64,000 nt of DNA, from positions 620,001 to 684,000 of the forward strand of contig CANNGL010000002.1 in the NCBI GenBank assembly GCA_947504205.1, read 5' to 3'. Under the pieces are notes generated by a model. The model was not told the origin of the DNA. It searched no databases and saw only the letters and a list, made by a program, of their open reading frames with translations. A program made the translations under genes and the position numbers. Below, in pieces: positions 16,203 through 25,025 of the stretch. Position 1 is the first letter of the stretch, and each line of letters opens with the position of its first letter. This DNA is from an uncultured Litoreibacter sp. (GTDB lineage: Bacteria; Pseudomonadota; Alphaproteobacteria; Rhodobacterales; Rhodobacteraceae).

Positions 16203-16215
16203 GACTTAAAATCCC
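16203..16215. repeat. attR core (13-bp direct repeat)
   Basis: GACTTAAAATCCC is identical to 1413-1425 and begins the orphan 3' half of the split tRNA-Leu. It marks the right limit of the element, about 150 bp upstream of the integrase start. Confidence 0.85.
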
Positions 16216-16259
16216 TGGGCCGAAAGGCCGTGCCGGTTCAAGTCCGGCCGCGGGTACCA
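16203..16259 (+). pseudogene. 3' half of host tRNA-Leu(UAA)
   Basis: The segment contains the anticodon loop, variable arm with GGCC-GAAA-GGCC, T arm GCCGG/CCGGC, acceptor 3' strand and encoded ACCA. It lacks the D arm and the acceptor 5' strand. It joins with 1384-1425 to give an 86-nt tRNA-Leu(UAA). It has no tRNA promoter of its own here and is most likely silent. Confidence 0.88.
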
Positions 16260-16357
16260 TTATCTTTAAATATGACTAAATACTTAATCTTTTAAAAACA
16301 TAAGCTTACCCAAGTTCTGGTAGTCCAACTCTCGTTGTTGAGCGCGAGGGTAAATCC

Positions 16358-18163
16358 ATGGACATGTCTTTCGAAGCAGTTGGTGCAAGTCTGGCCGAAG
16401 CTAAGACGATTAACGCATTCCACTTCGGGGCACGATACGCGTCCTACCGCAATTTCGATCGGTTCGAGTCTCAGATCAGTGAGACTGACATTGGGATGCT
16501 AATATGGCCGGATGGCGCGTTGTCAGAATATGAGGATGATCGCTACGGTTTTGATCATCATGGCCTATACAACACCACCGACACCGGGCAACCTGGCTTG
16601 GGAGACATTTTTCAAGCTGCTCATGAACTTGATCTCGGCGTTTCCGTCATCTTGCCAACCACACGATATCAAGACGATCCGCAAGCGCTTGCGGCCGATG
16701 CAGAAGCATTCTTTCACGATCTGTACGGCGGGGATTTTGGGCCTCTGCCGAAGAAACTGATCTTCGAGATCGGTAACGAATTTTATTGGTCGTTCTCTGG
16801 TGATGACACCGTAGGAATGGCGCAAGACTACGGCGCGATCGCAAATGTCTATGCCGACATCGTTCAAGACATGGAGCAGATTTATGATCTCGACCCAGAT
16901 CAGGTGGAAGTATCATTGCAGGTTGCCCGCGACACACCCGCGAACGAGGCTCTGATCGAAACGCTTTCTGATACAACACTGCAGGTTACCGATCTGCTTT
17001 CGACACATAGTTTCAATGTCGATACAGCGAATGCCGGACATCAGATCGACGAAATTCAGGACGTTCAGGCGCTGTGGAGCAACGCCATCGACGGTATGGG
17101 GTTGAGCGATCCCGGGATTTATCTGTCCGCCTATAACGCAGCAAGCTTGACGGCCAAAGAAGCCGCAAAAGCCTTTGTGACGTCCGACGCCAATACGCAA
17201 GGTTTGAGTTTCGAGGATATCGATCTGACAGGCCGCTCGACCCAAGCCTTTGAAGAGTATTACCAAGCCGAGTTAGGCGCACGCGCCGTGGGGATGGAAC
17301 ACGGCGATGCGCTGCTTCAGATCTTCAGCGAATACCAGGCTGTTGGAGTGGAAGCTGCTGGGGTTTACGGATGGGATATGATCCATCCTTCGCGCTCATC
17401 TTTCCGAGGCACTGACGGGCAGGACTATCACTTCATTGGCGGCGAGATTCAGGACATGATGGCCGAGAGCCTGCAAGACACGTCGGCACTCGACTGGTAT
17501 CAGGACAATGATCACTCCCAGAAGGAAGACGTTAGCGTCTACGGTTTCAACTCACCAGAAAAGCTGGTCGTATTTTTGGCTGCCCCCGAGTTTCAGGGCG
17601 ATGACTACCGTTTGTCCTTTGATACAAGCCATCTTGGTTCGGTCGAGAAGGTTTGGGGGCATAGTCTGACAGGTGATGTTCCGGATGATTGGAAGTCCCT
17701 CTTCAATGTGACAACCGCGAGCGGTGTTGATCAATCTGCGGAGGCCAGCACCTATACCGTAGGCGTTCGGCAAGACTTCCAGCCGGAGGTTCAAGATGGA
17801 GTTCTGGAACTCACCTTTACGGAACCTGGCGAAATCATCCGGCTAAGCTTCGCCCGCAACGATGCCGGTGCACAGGACATCGATAATTGGCACGGGGGAA
17901 GTGCCGTCGACTTAGTGAATCCCGAGCGAGACGTTTATCTTGAGCCTACGCCTGTTGCCACACCTGCATCAGCTCCAGACGTCTCACGCGAACCTCAGGA
18001 GGAACCAGCCTCCAACCCTTTGGTTGGCCCGGCCATCGTCAACGTGGGCCCATTTGAAGAAACGGACGAGGACGCGGAAGGAGACGATATCGACAACGAC
18101 GAAGATGAATGGTCCGGCTTTGCGGAGGCGCTACTCGCCCCATTTTCGTTCTTTGGTTTCTAA
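16358..18163 (+). CDS. TIM-barrel glycoside-hydrolase-like protein with acidic C-terminal tail
   Basis: The 601-residue product resembles clan-A glycosidases: KLIFEIGNEFYWSF near residues 131-144 has the Asn-Glu pair typical of the acid/base catalyst. A second candidate is YGWDMIHPS near 343-351, which lacks an obvious Glu nucleophile. A beta-sandwich-like domain follows (about 390-520), then a Pro/Glu/Asp-rich tail with DEDAEGDDIDNDEDEW. There is no Sec signal peptide; acidic tails of this kind occur in type I-secreted roseobacter proteins. It is the first host gene right of the element. Substrate unknown; exopolysaccharide is a guess. Confidence 0.62.
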   Translation: MDMSFEAVGASLAEAKTINAFHFGARYASYRNFDRFESQISETDIGMLIWPDGALSEYEDDRYGFDHHGLYNTTDTGQPGLGDIFQAAHELDLGVSVILPTTRYQDDPQALAADAEAFFHDLYGGDFGPLPKKLIFEIGNEFYWSFSGDDTVGMAQDYGAIANVYADIVQDMEQIYDLDPDQVEVSLQVARDTPANEALIETLSDTTLQVTDLLSTHSFNVDTANAGHQIDEIQDVQALWSNAIDGMGLSDPGIYLSAYNAASLTAKEAAKAFVTSDANTQGLSFEDIDLTGRSTQAFEEYYQAELGARAVGMEHGDALLQIFSEYQAVGVEAAGVYGWDMIHPSRSSFRGTDGQDYHFIGGEIQDMMAESLQDTSALDWYQDNDHSQKEDVSVYGFNSPEKLVVFLAAPEFQGDDYRLSFDTSHLGSVEKVWGHSLTGDVPDDWKSLFNVTTASGVDQSAEASTYTVGVRQDFQPEVQDGVLELTFTEPGEIIRLSFARNDAGAQDIDNWHGGSAVDLVNPERDVYLEPTPVATPASAPDVSREPQEEPASNPLVGPAIVNVGPFEETDEDAEGDDIDNDEDEWSGFAEALLAPFSFFGF

Positions 18164-18186
18164 TTCTTGGCTTTGGAAATCGGTCA

Positions 18187-18218
18187 TAAAAAAACGCGCC
18201 TTAGAAGCGCGCTTTTTT
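18187..18218. terminator. Bidirectional Rho-independent terminator
   Basis: A-run, stem CGCGC with GCGCG around a 7-base loop, then a T-run of six. It lies between the stops of the convergent genes ending at 18163 and 18238 and can serve both strands. Confidence 0.85.
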
Positions 18219-18237
18219 GCAGAATTTTCGGGGTGCT

Positions 18238-18558
18238 TTATGCAGCTTCGGCTTCAGCCTGATTGCGGCGCTCGCTCTCTTCACGAGACAGGGCGACCGA
18301 CGTACGTACGCCATTGCCCACAAACTTCATAAGACCATCAACGACCCGCTCGTTCGGATCGATGCCAGCACAGCTGAGCACTTCGCGGCCATCACGGGAG
18401 CGCGCCCAGCGGGCGATCTGCTCAGGACCGTTGCCATACTTCTTGTCATCTGCAATTGCATCATCAAGTGCAGCAAGGACCACCGCAGCAAAAAGCTTAC
18501 GGGCGCGTTGGCCTTGTTCGAAGTTGAAAGCGTTGCCATCAACGAAATCAGCAGCCAT
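18238..18558 (-). CDS. DUF6280-type small protein
   Basis: The 106-residue product, with FEQGQRARKLFAAVVLAALDDAIADD and ARSRDGREVLSCAGIDPNERV, matches from memory a very conserved small protein of Rhodobacteraceae labelled DUF6280. The function is unknown. It is helical, without signal peptide or membrane segment. It is divergent from efp, with 216 bp between the two genes for both promoters, and shares a terminator with the glycosidase-like gene. Confidence 0.75.
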   Translation of the reverse strand: MAADFVDGNAFNFEQGQRARKLFAAVVLAALDDAIADDKKYGNGPEQIARWARSRDGREVLSCAGIDPNERVVDGLMKFVGNGVRTSVALSREESERRNQAEAEAA

Positions 18559-18774
18559 TTCGTTTCCTTTTGTTATTGCTCTTGTATCTTGGGCGTAGAG
18601 ACGGTTATGACGCAGTTTGCGCGATTCGTCATTGCAATCTGGGAATGGCAGTCATGCGTTGTGTGCATATCGCCACTTTGTGCTTCACCAAATATAGTCA
18701 TCTTGCCCCGTTCCTAATAGCAATATATAGGATGCGCCAAAATTGTATCAACCTTTCGTCAAGGATTTGACATA

Positions 18775-19338
18775 GTGGCAAAGATCAACGGCAATGAAAT
18801 CCGCCCGGGAAATGTTCTGGAGCACAACGACGGGCTTTGGGTCGCCGTGAAAGTCGACCATGTAAAACCCGGAAAAGGCGGTGCTTTCGCCCAGGTCGAA
18901 ATGAAGAATTTGCGCAACGGATCCAAGTTGAACGAGCGTTTCCGCTCTGCCGACAAAGTGGAACGCGTACGTCTTGAGCAAAAGGACCAACAGTTCCTTT
19001 ACGAAGCAGATGGCATGCTAACCTTCATGGATAACGAGACATTCGAACAAATCGAGCTACCCGCAGATATTCTGGGAGAGCGCCGTCCGTTTCTGCAGGA
19101 TGGTATGACAATTGTCATCGAGTACTACGAGAGCGAAGCGCTCAGCGCATCGCTACCACAAAAGGTGACTTGTAAAGTTGTTGACACCGAGCCGGTGGTA
19201 AAAGGTCAGACAGCCGCAAATAGCTTTAAGCCCGCAGTGCTTGATAACGGTCTCAAAGTGATGGTGCCACCCTTCGTAGGACAGGACGAAGACATCATCG
19301 TGAATACCGAGTCCATGGAATATTCTGAGCGCGCTTAA
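18775..19338 (+). CDS. efp: Elongation factor P
   Basis: The 187-residue protein has the three-domain EF-P layout. It binds ribosomes stalled on polyproline and helps the peptidyl transfer. The modification loop is [10 protein letters not shown] with Lys34 at the tip, so a beta-lysylation (EpmA-type) enzyme is expected elsewhere; the lysine rather than arginine tip rules out the rhamnosyl type. Translation starts at GTG; the first residues [12 protein letters not shown] are canonical. It overlaps the convergent GFA gene by 4 bp. Confidence 0.97.
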   Translation: MAKINGNEIRPGNVLEHNDGLWVAVKVDHVKPGKGGAFAQVEMKNLRNGSKLNERFRSADKVERVRLEQKDQQFLYEADGMLTFMDNETFEQIELPADILGERRPFLQDGMTIVIEYYESEALSASLPQKVTCKVVDTEPVVKGQTAANSFKPAVLDNGLKVMVPPFVGQDEDIIVNTESMEYSERA

Positions 19339-19709
19339 AGCTCGTCGCTCGGGTGATGAACACCATCGACCCATTCGGCCCGGCCTGCGAGACGCGGATC
19401 AACTCCTTCAAGACATCCGACATTGACCCCGTATTCATTTGGATTGGAGCGGCGCTGATGGTGCGTATGTGTTCCACAGATTTTACAAAACCAGTGCTTT
19501 GCGGTCTTGGTGCCGAACTGGTAGAGTTTTAGCTGATCTTCGCCAGCAATAATGCGCAGTTCTCCGACGCGCCCAGTCACGGCGGCGGGTTTGATGCGAC
19601 GGCAAAGCGAGCAATCGCATCTTCGCATCCCTGCGAGACCTTCGATCATCAGAAATTCGACCTTCACCGCGCCACAGTGACAGCTTGCGTTGGCAGGTAT
19701 GTCAGTCAT
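19335..19709 (-). CDS. GFA-family (glutathione-dependent formaldehyde-activating-like) zinc protein
   Basis: I use the ATG at 19709 ([19 protein letters not shown], 124 residues), which overlaps the rhomboid stop as ATGA; the longer frame would cover that gene. Zinc ligands are visible: C-H-C at residues 10-12, RRCDCSLC, and [14 protein letters not shown] proteins bind glutathione or small thiols; most members have no proven substrate. Translational coupling to the rhomboid gene is conserved in many roseobacters as far as I recall. Confidence 0.85.
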   Translation of the reverse strand: MTDIPANASCHCGAVKVEFLMIEGLAGMRRCDCSLCRRIKPAAVTGRVGELRIIAGEDQLKLYQFGTKTAKHWFCKICGTHTHHQRRSNPNEYGVNVGCLEGVDPRLAGRAEWVDGVHHPSDEL

Positions 19710-20446
19710 TTCCGCCGCCCGATACTGGGAATGGAACTGGTATCGTACTGCGCTTCCGGGTGAGGTGGGTGCCCTTCCGTGCGGCGCCAGAATGCACTTC
19801 CGCCAAGGCGTATCCATAGAGGAAGCGCCAGAACAACGCCTACGATGAAGCCACCTGCATGGGCCCAATAGGCAACGCCACCAGAGGCTGCATCAGCCGC
19901 GACCCCATTGAACAGCTGGAACGCAAACCAGAGCCCGAGCATAATCCAGGCCGGAACCGGGAATATCTTGAAGAAAACAATAATAATGATGAGGATATCG
20001 ACCTTTGCCTTGGGAAATAGCAGCAGATATCCCCCCATCACTCCGGCAATCGCGCCGGATGCACCGACCATTGGGATCACAGAGTTAGGATCAGCGAATA
20101 GTTGACCGAAGGCGGCTCCGACACCGCTTGCAAGATAGAAACCAAGATAAGGCAAGTGGCCCATTTGGTCTTCCAGGTTGTCACCAAACACCCAAAGAAA
20201 CAGCATATTTCCGGCCAGATGCATGAAACCACCATGCAAAAACATAGAGGTTACGAGCGTATAGGGCTCTGCTCCATTGACAATCTCCACGGGGCGCATT
20301 GCCCAAGTGTCAAAGAACGCGGCGAGAGCAGGTTCGTCGTTGAATAGAGGCCAATAGCTCAGGAACACGATGACGTTGATCGCAATCAACGCGTAGGTCA
20401 CATAAGGCGTGCGTTCGGACGGGTTGTGGTCACGGATTGGAAACAT
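19706..20446 (-). CDS. Rhomboid-family intramembrane serine protease
   Basis: The 246-residue protein has six or seven membrane segments. The catalytic Ser130 lies in GASGAIAG and His196 in YWAHAGGF; HLAGN at 76-80 is the oxyanion-side motif. It cleaves membrane-anchored substrates within the inner membrane; substrates are unknown. It begins a two-gene unit with the GFA gene. Confidence 0.9.
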   Translation of the reverse strand: MFPIRDHNPSERTPYVTYALIAINVIVFLSYWPLFNDEPALAAFFDTWAMRPVEIVNGAEPYTLVTSMFLHGGFMHLAGNMLFLWVFGDNLEDQMGHLPYLGFYLASGVGAAFGQLFADPNSVIPMVGASGAIAGVMGGYLLLFPKAKVDILIIIIVFFKIFPVPAWIMLGLWFAFQLFNGVAADAASGGVAYWAHAGGFIVGVVLALPLWIRLGGSAFWRRTEGHPPHPEAQYDTSSIPSIGRRK

Positions 20447-20487
20447 GTGCGCGACGCTGGCCCATCAGAAGAACCGGGTCAACCCGC

Positions 20488-23400
20488 TCAATCCTCTCTT
20501 GCCACCTCAGCCAGAAGCGCAGCGTTGCCACCTGATGCTGTAGTATCAATGCACACGTGGCGTTCCTCTACGACGTCACACAAACGCGGAGTTGCGCTGA
20601 TTAATGGCAGGATTGGGCCGTCACGGGATGCAAGCGTCCGGCGTATTTCTCTCGCCGTAGTGCTGTCGCCTGACCATAGAACGCCTGAGAATTGAGCTGT
20701 GTTCTCAAGGTTGCCCTCGACGCCTTGCACGCCTAGCGCCTCCAATTGCTCCATCTGGCCTCGGGTATCCGGGCCCGCGCAAAGAAAAGGCCCTCGGAGT
20801 GTGGTTGTCAGTCGGTTTGTTTCGCCGGTCGGTCCTGGCATCTCTAGGGTGCCGAGTTTGCCACCAGAACGAGACCGCGCGGCAAATTTTGCAAGATAAA
20901 GTGGCCCACCGGCTTTCGGTCCCGTGCCCGACAGCCCCTCCCCACCGAACGGCTGGGAGCCGACCACAGCGCCGATCTGATTGCGATTCACGTAAATGTT
21001 GCCTGCATGAACCTTATCAACAATATCCTGAACCCTGTCATCGATACGCGTGTGGAGACCGAATGTCAGACCGTAGCCGCTTGCGTTGATAGTATCTATT
21101 ACCTTGTCCAGATCCTTGGCTTTGAATGTCGCGACGTGAAGAACGGGGCCAAATATTTCCTCCTGCATTTCCTCAATTCCGGCCACCTTGATGATCGTTG
21201 GGGCAACAAAGTGTCCTTCGGAAGGAACCTCTCCCTCAGCCACAATACGCCAATCTTGCCGCGCCTGTTCGATATGCGCATCGATCTTCGCCTTTGCTTC
21301 CGCATCGATGATGGGGCCCACATCGGTCGCAACATTTCGCGGATCGCCAAGACTTAGCAGATCAAGCGCGCCACTCAGCATCTCCATCAGTGCGGGGGCT
21401 ACGTCTTCCTGCACATAAAGACAGCGCAAGGCCGAGCACCGTTGTCCGGCAGATTGAAAGGCCGAAGCGATAATGTCGCGCACCGCTTGCTCAGGCAGCG
21501 CGGTACTGTCGACGATCATGGCATTCAGACCACCGGTTTCCGCGATCAGCGGTGCAGTGGGGTTTCCTGTTTCTGCAATCGCCCGATGGATGGCCTTGGC
21601 CGTTGCCGTTGAGCCGGTGAAACAAACACCGTCAATATCGGGCGATGCGGTCAATGCTGCCCCGACCTCACCAGCGCCTTGCACAAGTTGCAAGGCTGAA
21701 ATCGGTACGCCTGCCTTGTGCATCAGCGATACCGCCAGATCAGCGATCGCTGGCGTTTGTTGGGCTGGTTTTGCAATCACAGCGTTGCCCGCGGCCAAGG
21801 CCGCTGCAATTTGCCCCGTGAAAATCGCCAAAGGAAAGTTCCAAGGCGAGATACAGGTGAATATTCCGCGCGCCTCTGGCAGGGATTGCTCTGCATCAAG
21901 CGCGTAGTACCGCAAGAAATCGACCGCCTCGCGCAGTTCACTTATGGCATCTGGCCAAGTCTTGCCGGCTTCACGCTGCAATAGTGCAAAAATCTCTCCA
22001 TGATTGTCTTCATACAAATCAGCAACTTGTCTCAGAACCTGTGCGCGGGCAGTTGCGTTCTCATTCCATGGCTCAGCAGAAGCGATTGCAGCGCTGACAT
22101 CGGCTGGGCTTGCGAAGCGGACCGTACTTACCAAATCAGCGGGATCACCGGGAGATCGCATCGAGACAGGCCGTGACGGGGTGCAGGACGTGACGGTACG
22201 TGACATGATTTCAGCAGAGGTGCCGAAAAACGGATCTACCGAAGCCTGTAGCGCATCCATTTCTGAAGGATCGGTCCAATCCCAGCCTTGTGAGTTGCTT
22301 CGCCCAGGGAACAGCTCGCCTGGGTGCTGTAAACGAAGCGGCGCCAAATCGAAGATATCTGGAATCGGATCTGCCGCGACTTCTTCCGGCGAAACGTCTT
22401 CGTCAACGATCTGGTTCACGAAAGAGCTGTTAGCGCCATTTTCCAGCAACCGGCGGACCAGATAGGCTAGCAGATCATGGTGCGCTCCAACTGGTGCATA
22501 GATCCGGCACTTGGTTTTTTCAGCATCCAAGACAATGTCATGCAAACGCTCGCCCATGCCATGTAGTCGCTGAAACTCGAAGTTGTCGTGATGGTCACCC
22601 GCCATATGAAGAATTGCCGCGACCGTATGCGCATTATGCGTCGCGAATTGTGGATAAATCCGATCCGTCATGTTGAGCAGCTTGCGCGCATTCGCGATGT
22701 AAGACAGGTCGGTGACGGCTTTGCGGGTGAAGACCGGAAAGCCCGACAGACCCAACACCTGAGCCCGCTTGATCTCCGTATCCCAATAAGCGCCTTTGAC
22801 GAGCCGCACCATTATTCGACGGTCAAGCCGGTCTGCCAATGCGTATAACCAGTCGATAACCTGACCCGCGCGGGGACCATAGGCTTGCACGACGACGCCA
22901 AATCCATCCCACCCGGCTAAATCAGGATCGGACAAAGCCGCCTCGATCACATCTAATGAGAGATCCAGCCGATCCGCTTCTTCTGCGTCTATATTCAAAC
23001 CTATTTGTGCTTTGGCCGCCGCTTTGCAAAGCTCCGACAAACGCGGCACCAGATGCAACATAACGTCCTTGCGCTTCGGATGTTCGTACCTTGCGTATAG
23101 CGCCGACAACTTGACTGAGATTCCCGGATTTGTCCGAATATCTCCTGTTGTTGCTGCATCGGCTATGGAGTTAATCGCGCTCGCATAGGCATCGAAGTAA
23201 TCCTTTGCGTCCGCCTCTGTACGTGCGGCTTCCCCAAGCATGTCGTATGAATAGCTATATCCACGTTGCTCTTCTTGTTTGGCGCGCCGCATGGCAGATT
23301 TGATCGTTTCCCCCAGAACGAACTGCCTGCCCATCTCTTTCATCGCGCGCGATACAGCCGAGCGGATCACCGGCTCGCCCAGTCGCTTTACCAAGCCCTG

Positions 23401-23826
23401 CAAAACGCCAGATACACCGTTGCTATCTTCCTGAAGCACCTTGCCTGTGAGCATCAGCGCCCATGTCGATGCATTGACAAGAGATGAAGCAGAGTGTCCT
23501 AGATGCTTGCCCCAGTCGGACGGTCCGATTTTGTCTTCAATCAACGCATCCATGGTGTCGGCATCCGGCACTCTGAGCAGCGCCTCAGCCAAACACATCA
23601 GTGCAACACCCTCGTTAGTTGAAAGACCATATTCGGCGAGAAAGACTTCCATCAGCCCCGGCTCTTCGCCGCCGCGAATGCTTCGAACCAATTCAGCGGC
23701 TCGCGCCGATATTGCTTTGCGGTTGTCCTCCGTAAGATCTGCCAATGCGGCCAATTCTGGTACCTTGTCCGCGTCAGACTTCAGAGTGTCAGCGCGAATT
23801 GCAGCTCGCAGATCAGAGACCAGCAT
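20488..23826 (-). CDS. putA: Bifunctional proline dehydrogenase / glutamate-semialdehyde dehydrogenase
   Basis: The 1112-residue protein oxidises proline to P5C in an FAD beta/alpha barrel (MVRLVKGAYWDTEIKRAQ-type motif near residues 340-360, YAPVGAHHDLLAYLVRRLLENG) and then to glutamate in an ALDH domain (catalytic Cys in SAGQRCSALR, general base in IAETGGLN). The N terminus MLVSDLRAAIRADT lacks the ribbon-helix-helix of the E. coli enzyme, so it cannot repress its own gene. The C-terminal extension after KLGTLEMPGPTGETNRL fits the type-B PutA with an extra ALDH-like domain. Regulation is by the divergent Lrp-type gene. Confidence 0.97.
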   Translation of the reverse strand: MLVSDLRAAIRADTLKSDADKVPELAALADLTEDNRKAISARAAELVRSIRGGEEPGLMEVFLAEYGLSTNEGVALMCLAEALLRVPDADTMDALIEDKIGPSDWGKHLGHSASSLVNASTWALMLTGKVLQEDSNGVSGVLQGLVKRLGEPVIRSAVSRAMKEMGRQFVLGETIKSAMRRAKQEEQRGYSYSYDMLGEAARTEADAKDYFDAYASAINSIADAATTGDIRTNPGISVKLSALYARYEHPKRKDVMLHLVPRLSELCKAAAKAQIGLNIDAEEADRLDLSLDVIEAALSDPDLAGWDGFGVVVQAYGPRAGQVIDWLYALADRLDRRIMVRLVKGAYWDTEIKRAQVLGLSGFPVFTRKAVTDLSYIANARKLLNMTDRIYPQFATHNAHTVAAILHMAGDHHDNFEFQRLHGMGERLHDIVLDAEKTKCRIYAPVGAHHDLLAYLVRRLLENGANSSFVNQIVDEDVSPEEVAADPIPDIFDLAPLRLQHPGELFPGRSNSQGWDWTDPSEMDALQASVDPFFGTSAEIMSRTVTSCTPSRPVSMRSPGDPADLVSTVRFASPADVSAAIASAEPWNENATARAQVLRQVADLYEDNHGEIFALLQREAGKTWPDAISELREAVDFLRYYALDAEQSLPEARGIFTCISPWNFPLAIFTGQIAAALAAGNAVIAKPAQQTPAIADLAVSLMHKAGVPISALQLVQGAGEVGAALTASPDIDGVCFTGSTATAKAIHRAIAETGNPTAPLIAETGGLNAMIVDSTALPEQAVRDIIASAFQSAGQRCSALRCLYVQEDVAPALMEMLSGALDLLSLGDPRNVATDVGPIIDAEAKAKIDAHIEQARQDWRIVAEGEVPSEGHFVAPTIIKVAGIEEMQEEIFGPVLHVATFKAKDLDKVIDTINASGYGLTFGLHTRIDDRVQDIVDKVHAGNIYVNRNQIGAVVGSQPFGGEGLSGTGPKAGGPLYLAKFAARSRSGGKLGTLEMPGPTGETNRLTTTLRGPFLCAGPDTRGQMEQLEALGVQGVEGNLENTAQFSGVLWSGDSTTAREIRRTLASRDGPILPLISATPRLCDVVEERHVCIDTTASGGNAALLAEVARED

Positions 23827-23919
23827 TTCATTAACTCCACGAAGGTTATATCCCTTTCATATTATCATATTTCTTATACTATTTTCGCTGAATAGGCTCG
23901 ATATGCAGGATATTTCACC
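23827..23919. promoter_or_regulatory. putA/putR divergent control region
   Basis: The 93-bp AT-rich gap between the divergent putA and Lrp-type gene starts must hold both promoters and the regulator's sites. It includes the AT-rich run ATATTATCATATTTCTTATA. Proline-responsive activation is inferred from the known PutR/putA arrangement in alphaproteobacteria. Confidence 0.5.
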
Positions 23920-24399
23920 TTGCCTGACATCAATGACAGAACAAATGACTTCTCGTTGGATAAGTTCGACCGCGCGATTCTGAACGCTTTGTCGTCCCAT
24001 GGACGTATGACGATCACAGAATTGGCTGATCGAATCAATCTATCAAAGTCACCCACACAGGCACGTCTGAAGCGCCTCGAAACCTCCGGTGTAATTTTGG
24101 GCTATACGGCGCAACTTGATCCAGTGCGCTTGGGCCTAACCCACATCGCATTCGTTGAAATCAAGCTATCCGACACACGGGAAGCGGCATTGCGTGACTT
24201 CAATCTTGCTGTTCAGAAGATACCGGAGATTGAGCAATGCCATATGATTGCCGGTGCTTTTGACTATTTGCTGAAAGTTCGATGCGCTGACATGACAGAA
24301 TATCGGGCGGTTCTTGGTGAGACGATTTCCGCGCTGCCGCACGTCGCACACAGCTCAACCCATGTAGCGATGGAAGCTGTGAAAGAAGGCGCTCTATGA
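23920..24399 (+). CDS. putR: Lrp/AsnC-family regulator, likely proline-responsive activator
   Basis: The 159-residue protein has an N-terminal winged HTH (LDKFDRAILNALSSHGRMTITELADR, LSKSPTQARLKRLE) and a C-terminal RAM domain with AGAFDYLLKVRCADMTEY. Divergent position next to putA matches PutR of Agrobacterium and Rhodobacter, which activates putA with proline as co-inducer and represses itself. Its 3' end overlaps the next, convergent gene by 6 bp. Confidence 0.88.
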   Translation: MPDINDRTNDFSLDKFDRAILNALSSHGRMTITELADRINLSKSPTQARLKRLETSGVILGYTAQLDPVRLGLTHIAFVEIKLSDTREAALRDFNLAVQKIPEIEQCHMIAGAFDYLLKVRCADMTEYRAVLGETISALPHVAHSSTHVAMEAVKEGAL

Positions 24400-24969
24400 T
24401 CCGAAGACAAACACCCAGATGAAGACGGGAGCCAGTTGCAAAAGCGCTGCAACCCCAATCACAAGGCGCGGGATCAATTTATGGAACCGTCGCCAAAGAA
24501 TCCCTAACAGAATTAGCGAAAGAAGCATCTCTAGTGGACCCACGATTTGCCCGTAGTGATTGCGATCCCAGTAACTGATTGGACTTTCAAAAATCCAATT
24601 GGTTACTGGCCAGAAATGCGGTCGACCATCGTCGTGATGAAGCGGGAAATCAAAGACGAGGTGCAGCAATCCCGCACCGGCAAAAGCGATGAACCAACTT
24701 TTTCTCAACCATAGTGCGAGAGCAAGGAGCGCACCCCAGATGAAGAATGAGTTGTCGATTGCGAAAACGCTTTGCCACATCTCGGAAAAATACAGCTCGT
24801 CAAATACGATCCGCGCATCTGTTCCCAAGATCAAAAGATGCCACCCGGCCATGACATAAAGTGAGATGTCAGGTGCCAAAGCGCCAAGGAGAGCCGCAGA
24901 GGTCACCCAGACCGCACCGGGTCTAGCGAAGGCAGCGGCACCTAGTATCAGATGCGCAGGTGTGTTCAT
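24394..24969 (-). CDS. DUF457-like multi-pass membrane protein next to cobQ
   Basis: The 191-residue protein has about five hydrophobic segments and the pattern MNTPAHLILGAAAF, LLGALAPDISLY and HLVFDFPLHHDD, where conserved His and Asp residues look like metal ligands of the membrane-bound hydrolase family (YdjM/DUF457). Roseobacter copies beside cobQ are sometimes labelled cobalamin biosynthesis protein because of this neighbour only. It is divergent from cobQ. Function unknown. Confidence 0.72.
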   Translation of the reverse strand: MNTPAHLILGAAAFARPGAVWVTSAALLGALAPDISLYVMAGWHLLILGTDARIVFDELYFSEMWQSVFAIDNSFFIWGALLALALWLRKSWFIAFAGAGLLHLVFDFPLHHDDGRPHFWPVTNWIFESPISYWDRNHYGQIVGPLEMLLSLILLGILWRRFHKLIPRLVIGVAALLQLAPVFIWVFVFGS

Positions 24970-25025
24970 TCTTCTTTACATCCTTGCAAAAATCACGTCT
25001 GGCAAAAGTAGGGGGATTGGAACGA

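Larger units (their letters stand above)
1413..16215. mobile_element. Integrated satellite-like element in tRNA-Leu(UAA)
   Basis: The limits are two copies of the 13-bp core GACTTAAAATCCC (1413-1425 and 16203-16215), which is the anticodon-loop part of a split tRNA-Leu. Inside are a tyrosine integrase at the right end, two AlpA-like HTH genes, a primase-polymerase, an SF3 helicase, an iteron cluster, a small-terminase-like gene, a restriction-modification pair, a DUF262/nucleotidyltransferase pair and a complete tRNA-Leu. There are no capsid, portal, large terminase or tail genes, so it is not a full prophage. The layout int-alpA-prim-helicase-terS with defence cargo resembles PICI or P4-like phage satellites. 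The name is inferred; limits are directly visible. Confidence 0.85.

Noticed and set aside
19710-19868. N-terminal extension of the GFA-family gene
   Set aside because: It would lie within the rhomboid coding sequence and has no family similarity; the ATGA overlap at 19706-19709 gives a better start.
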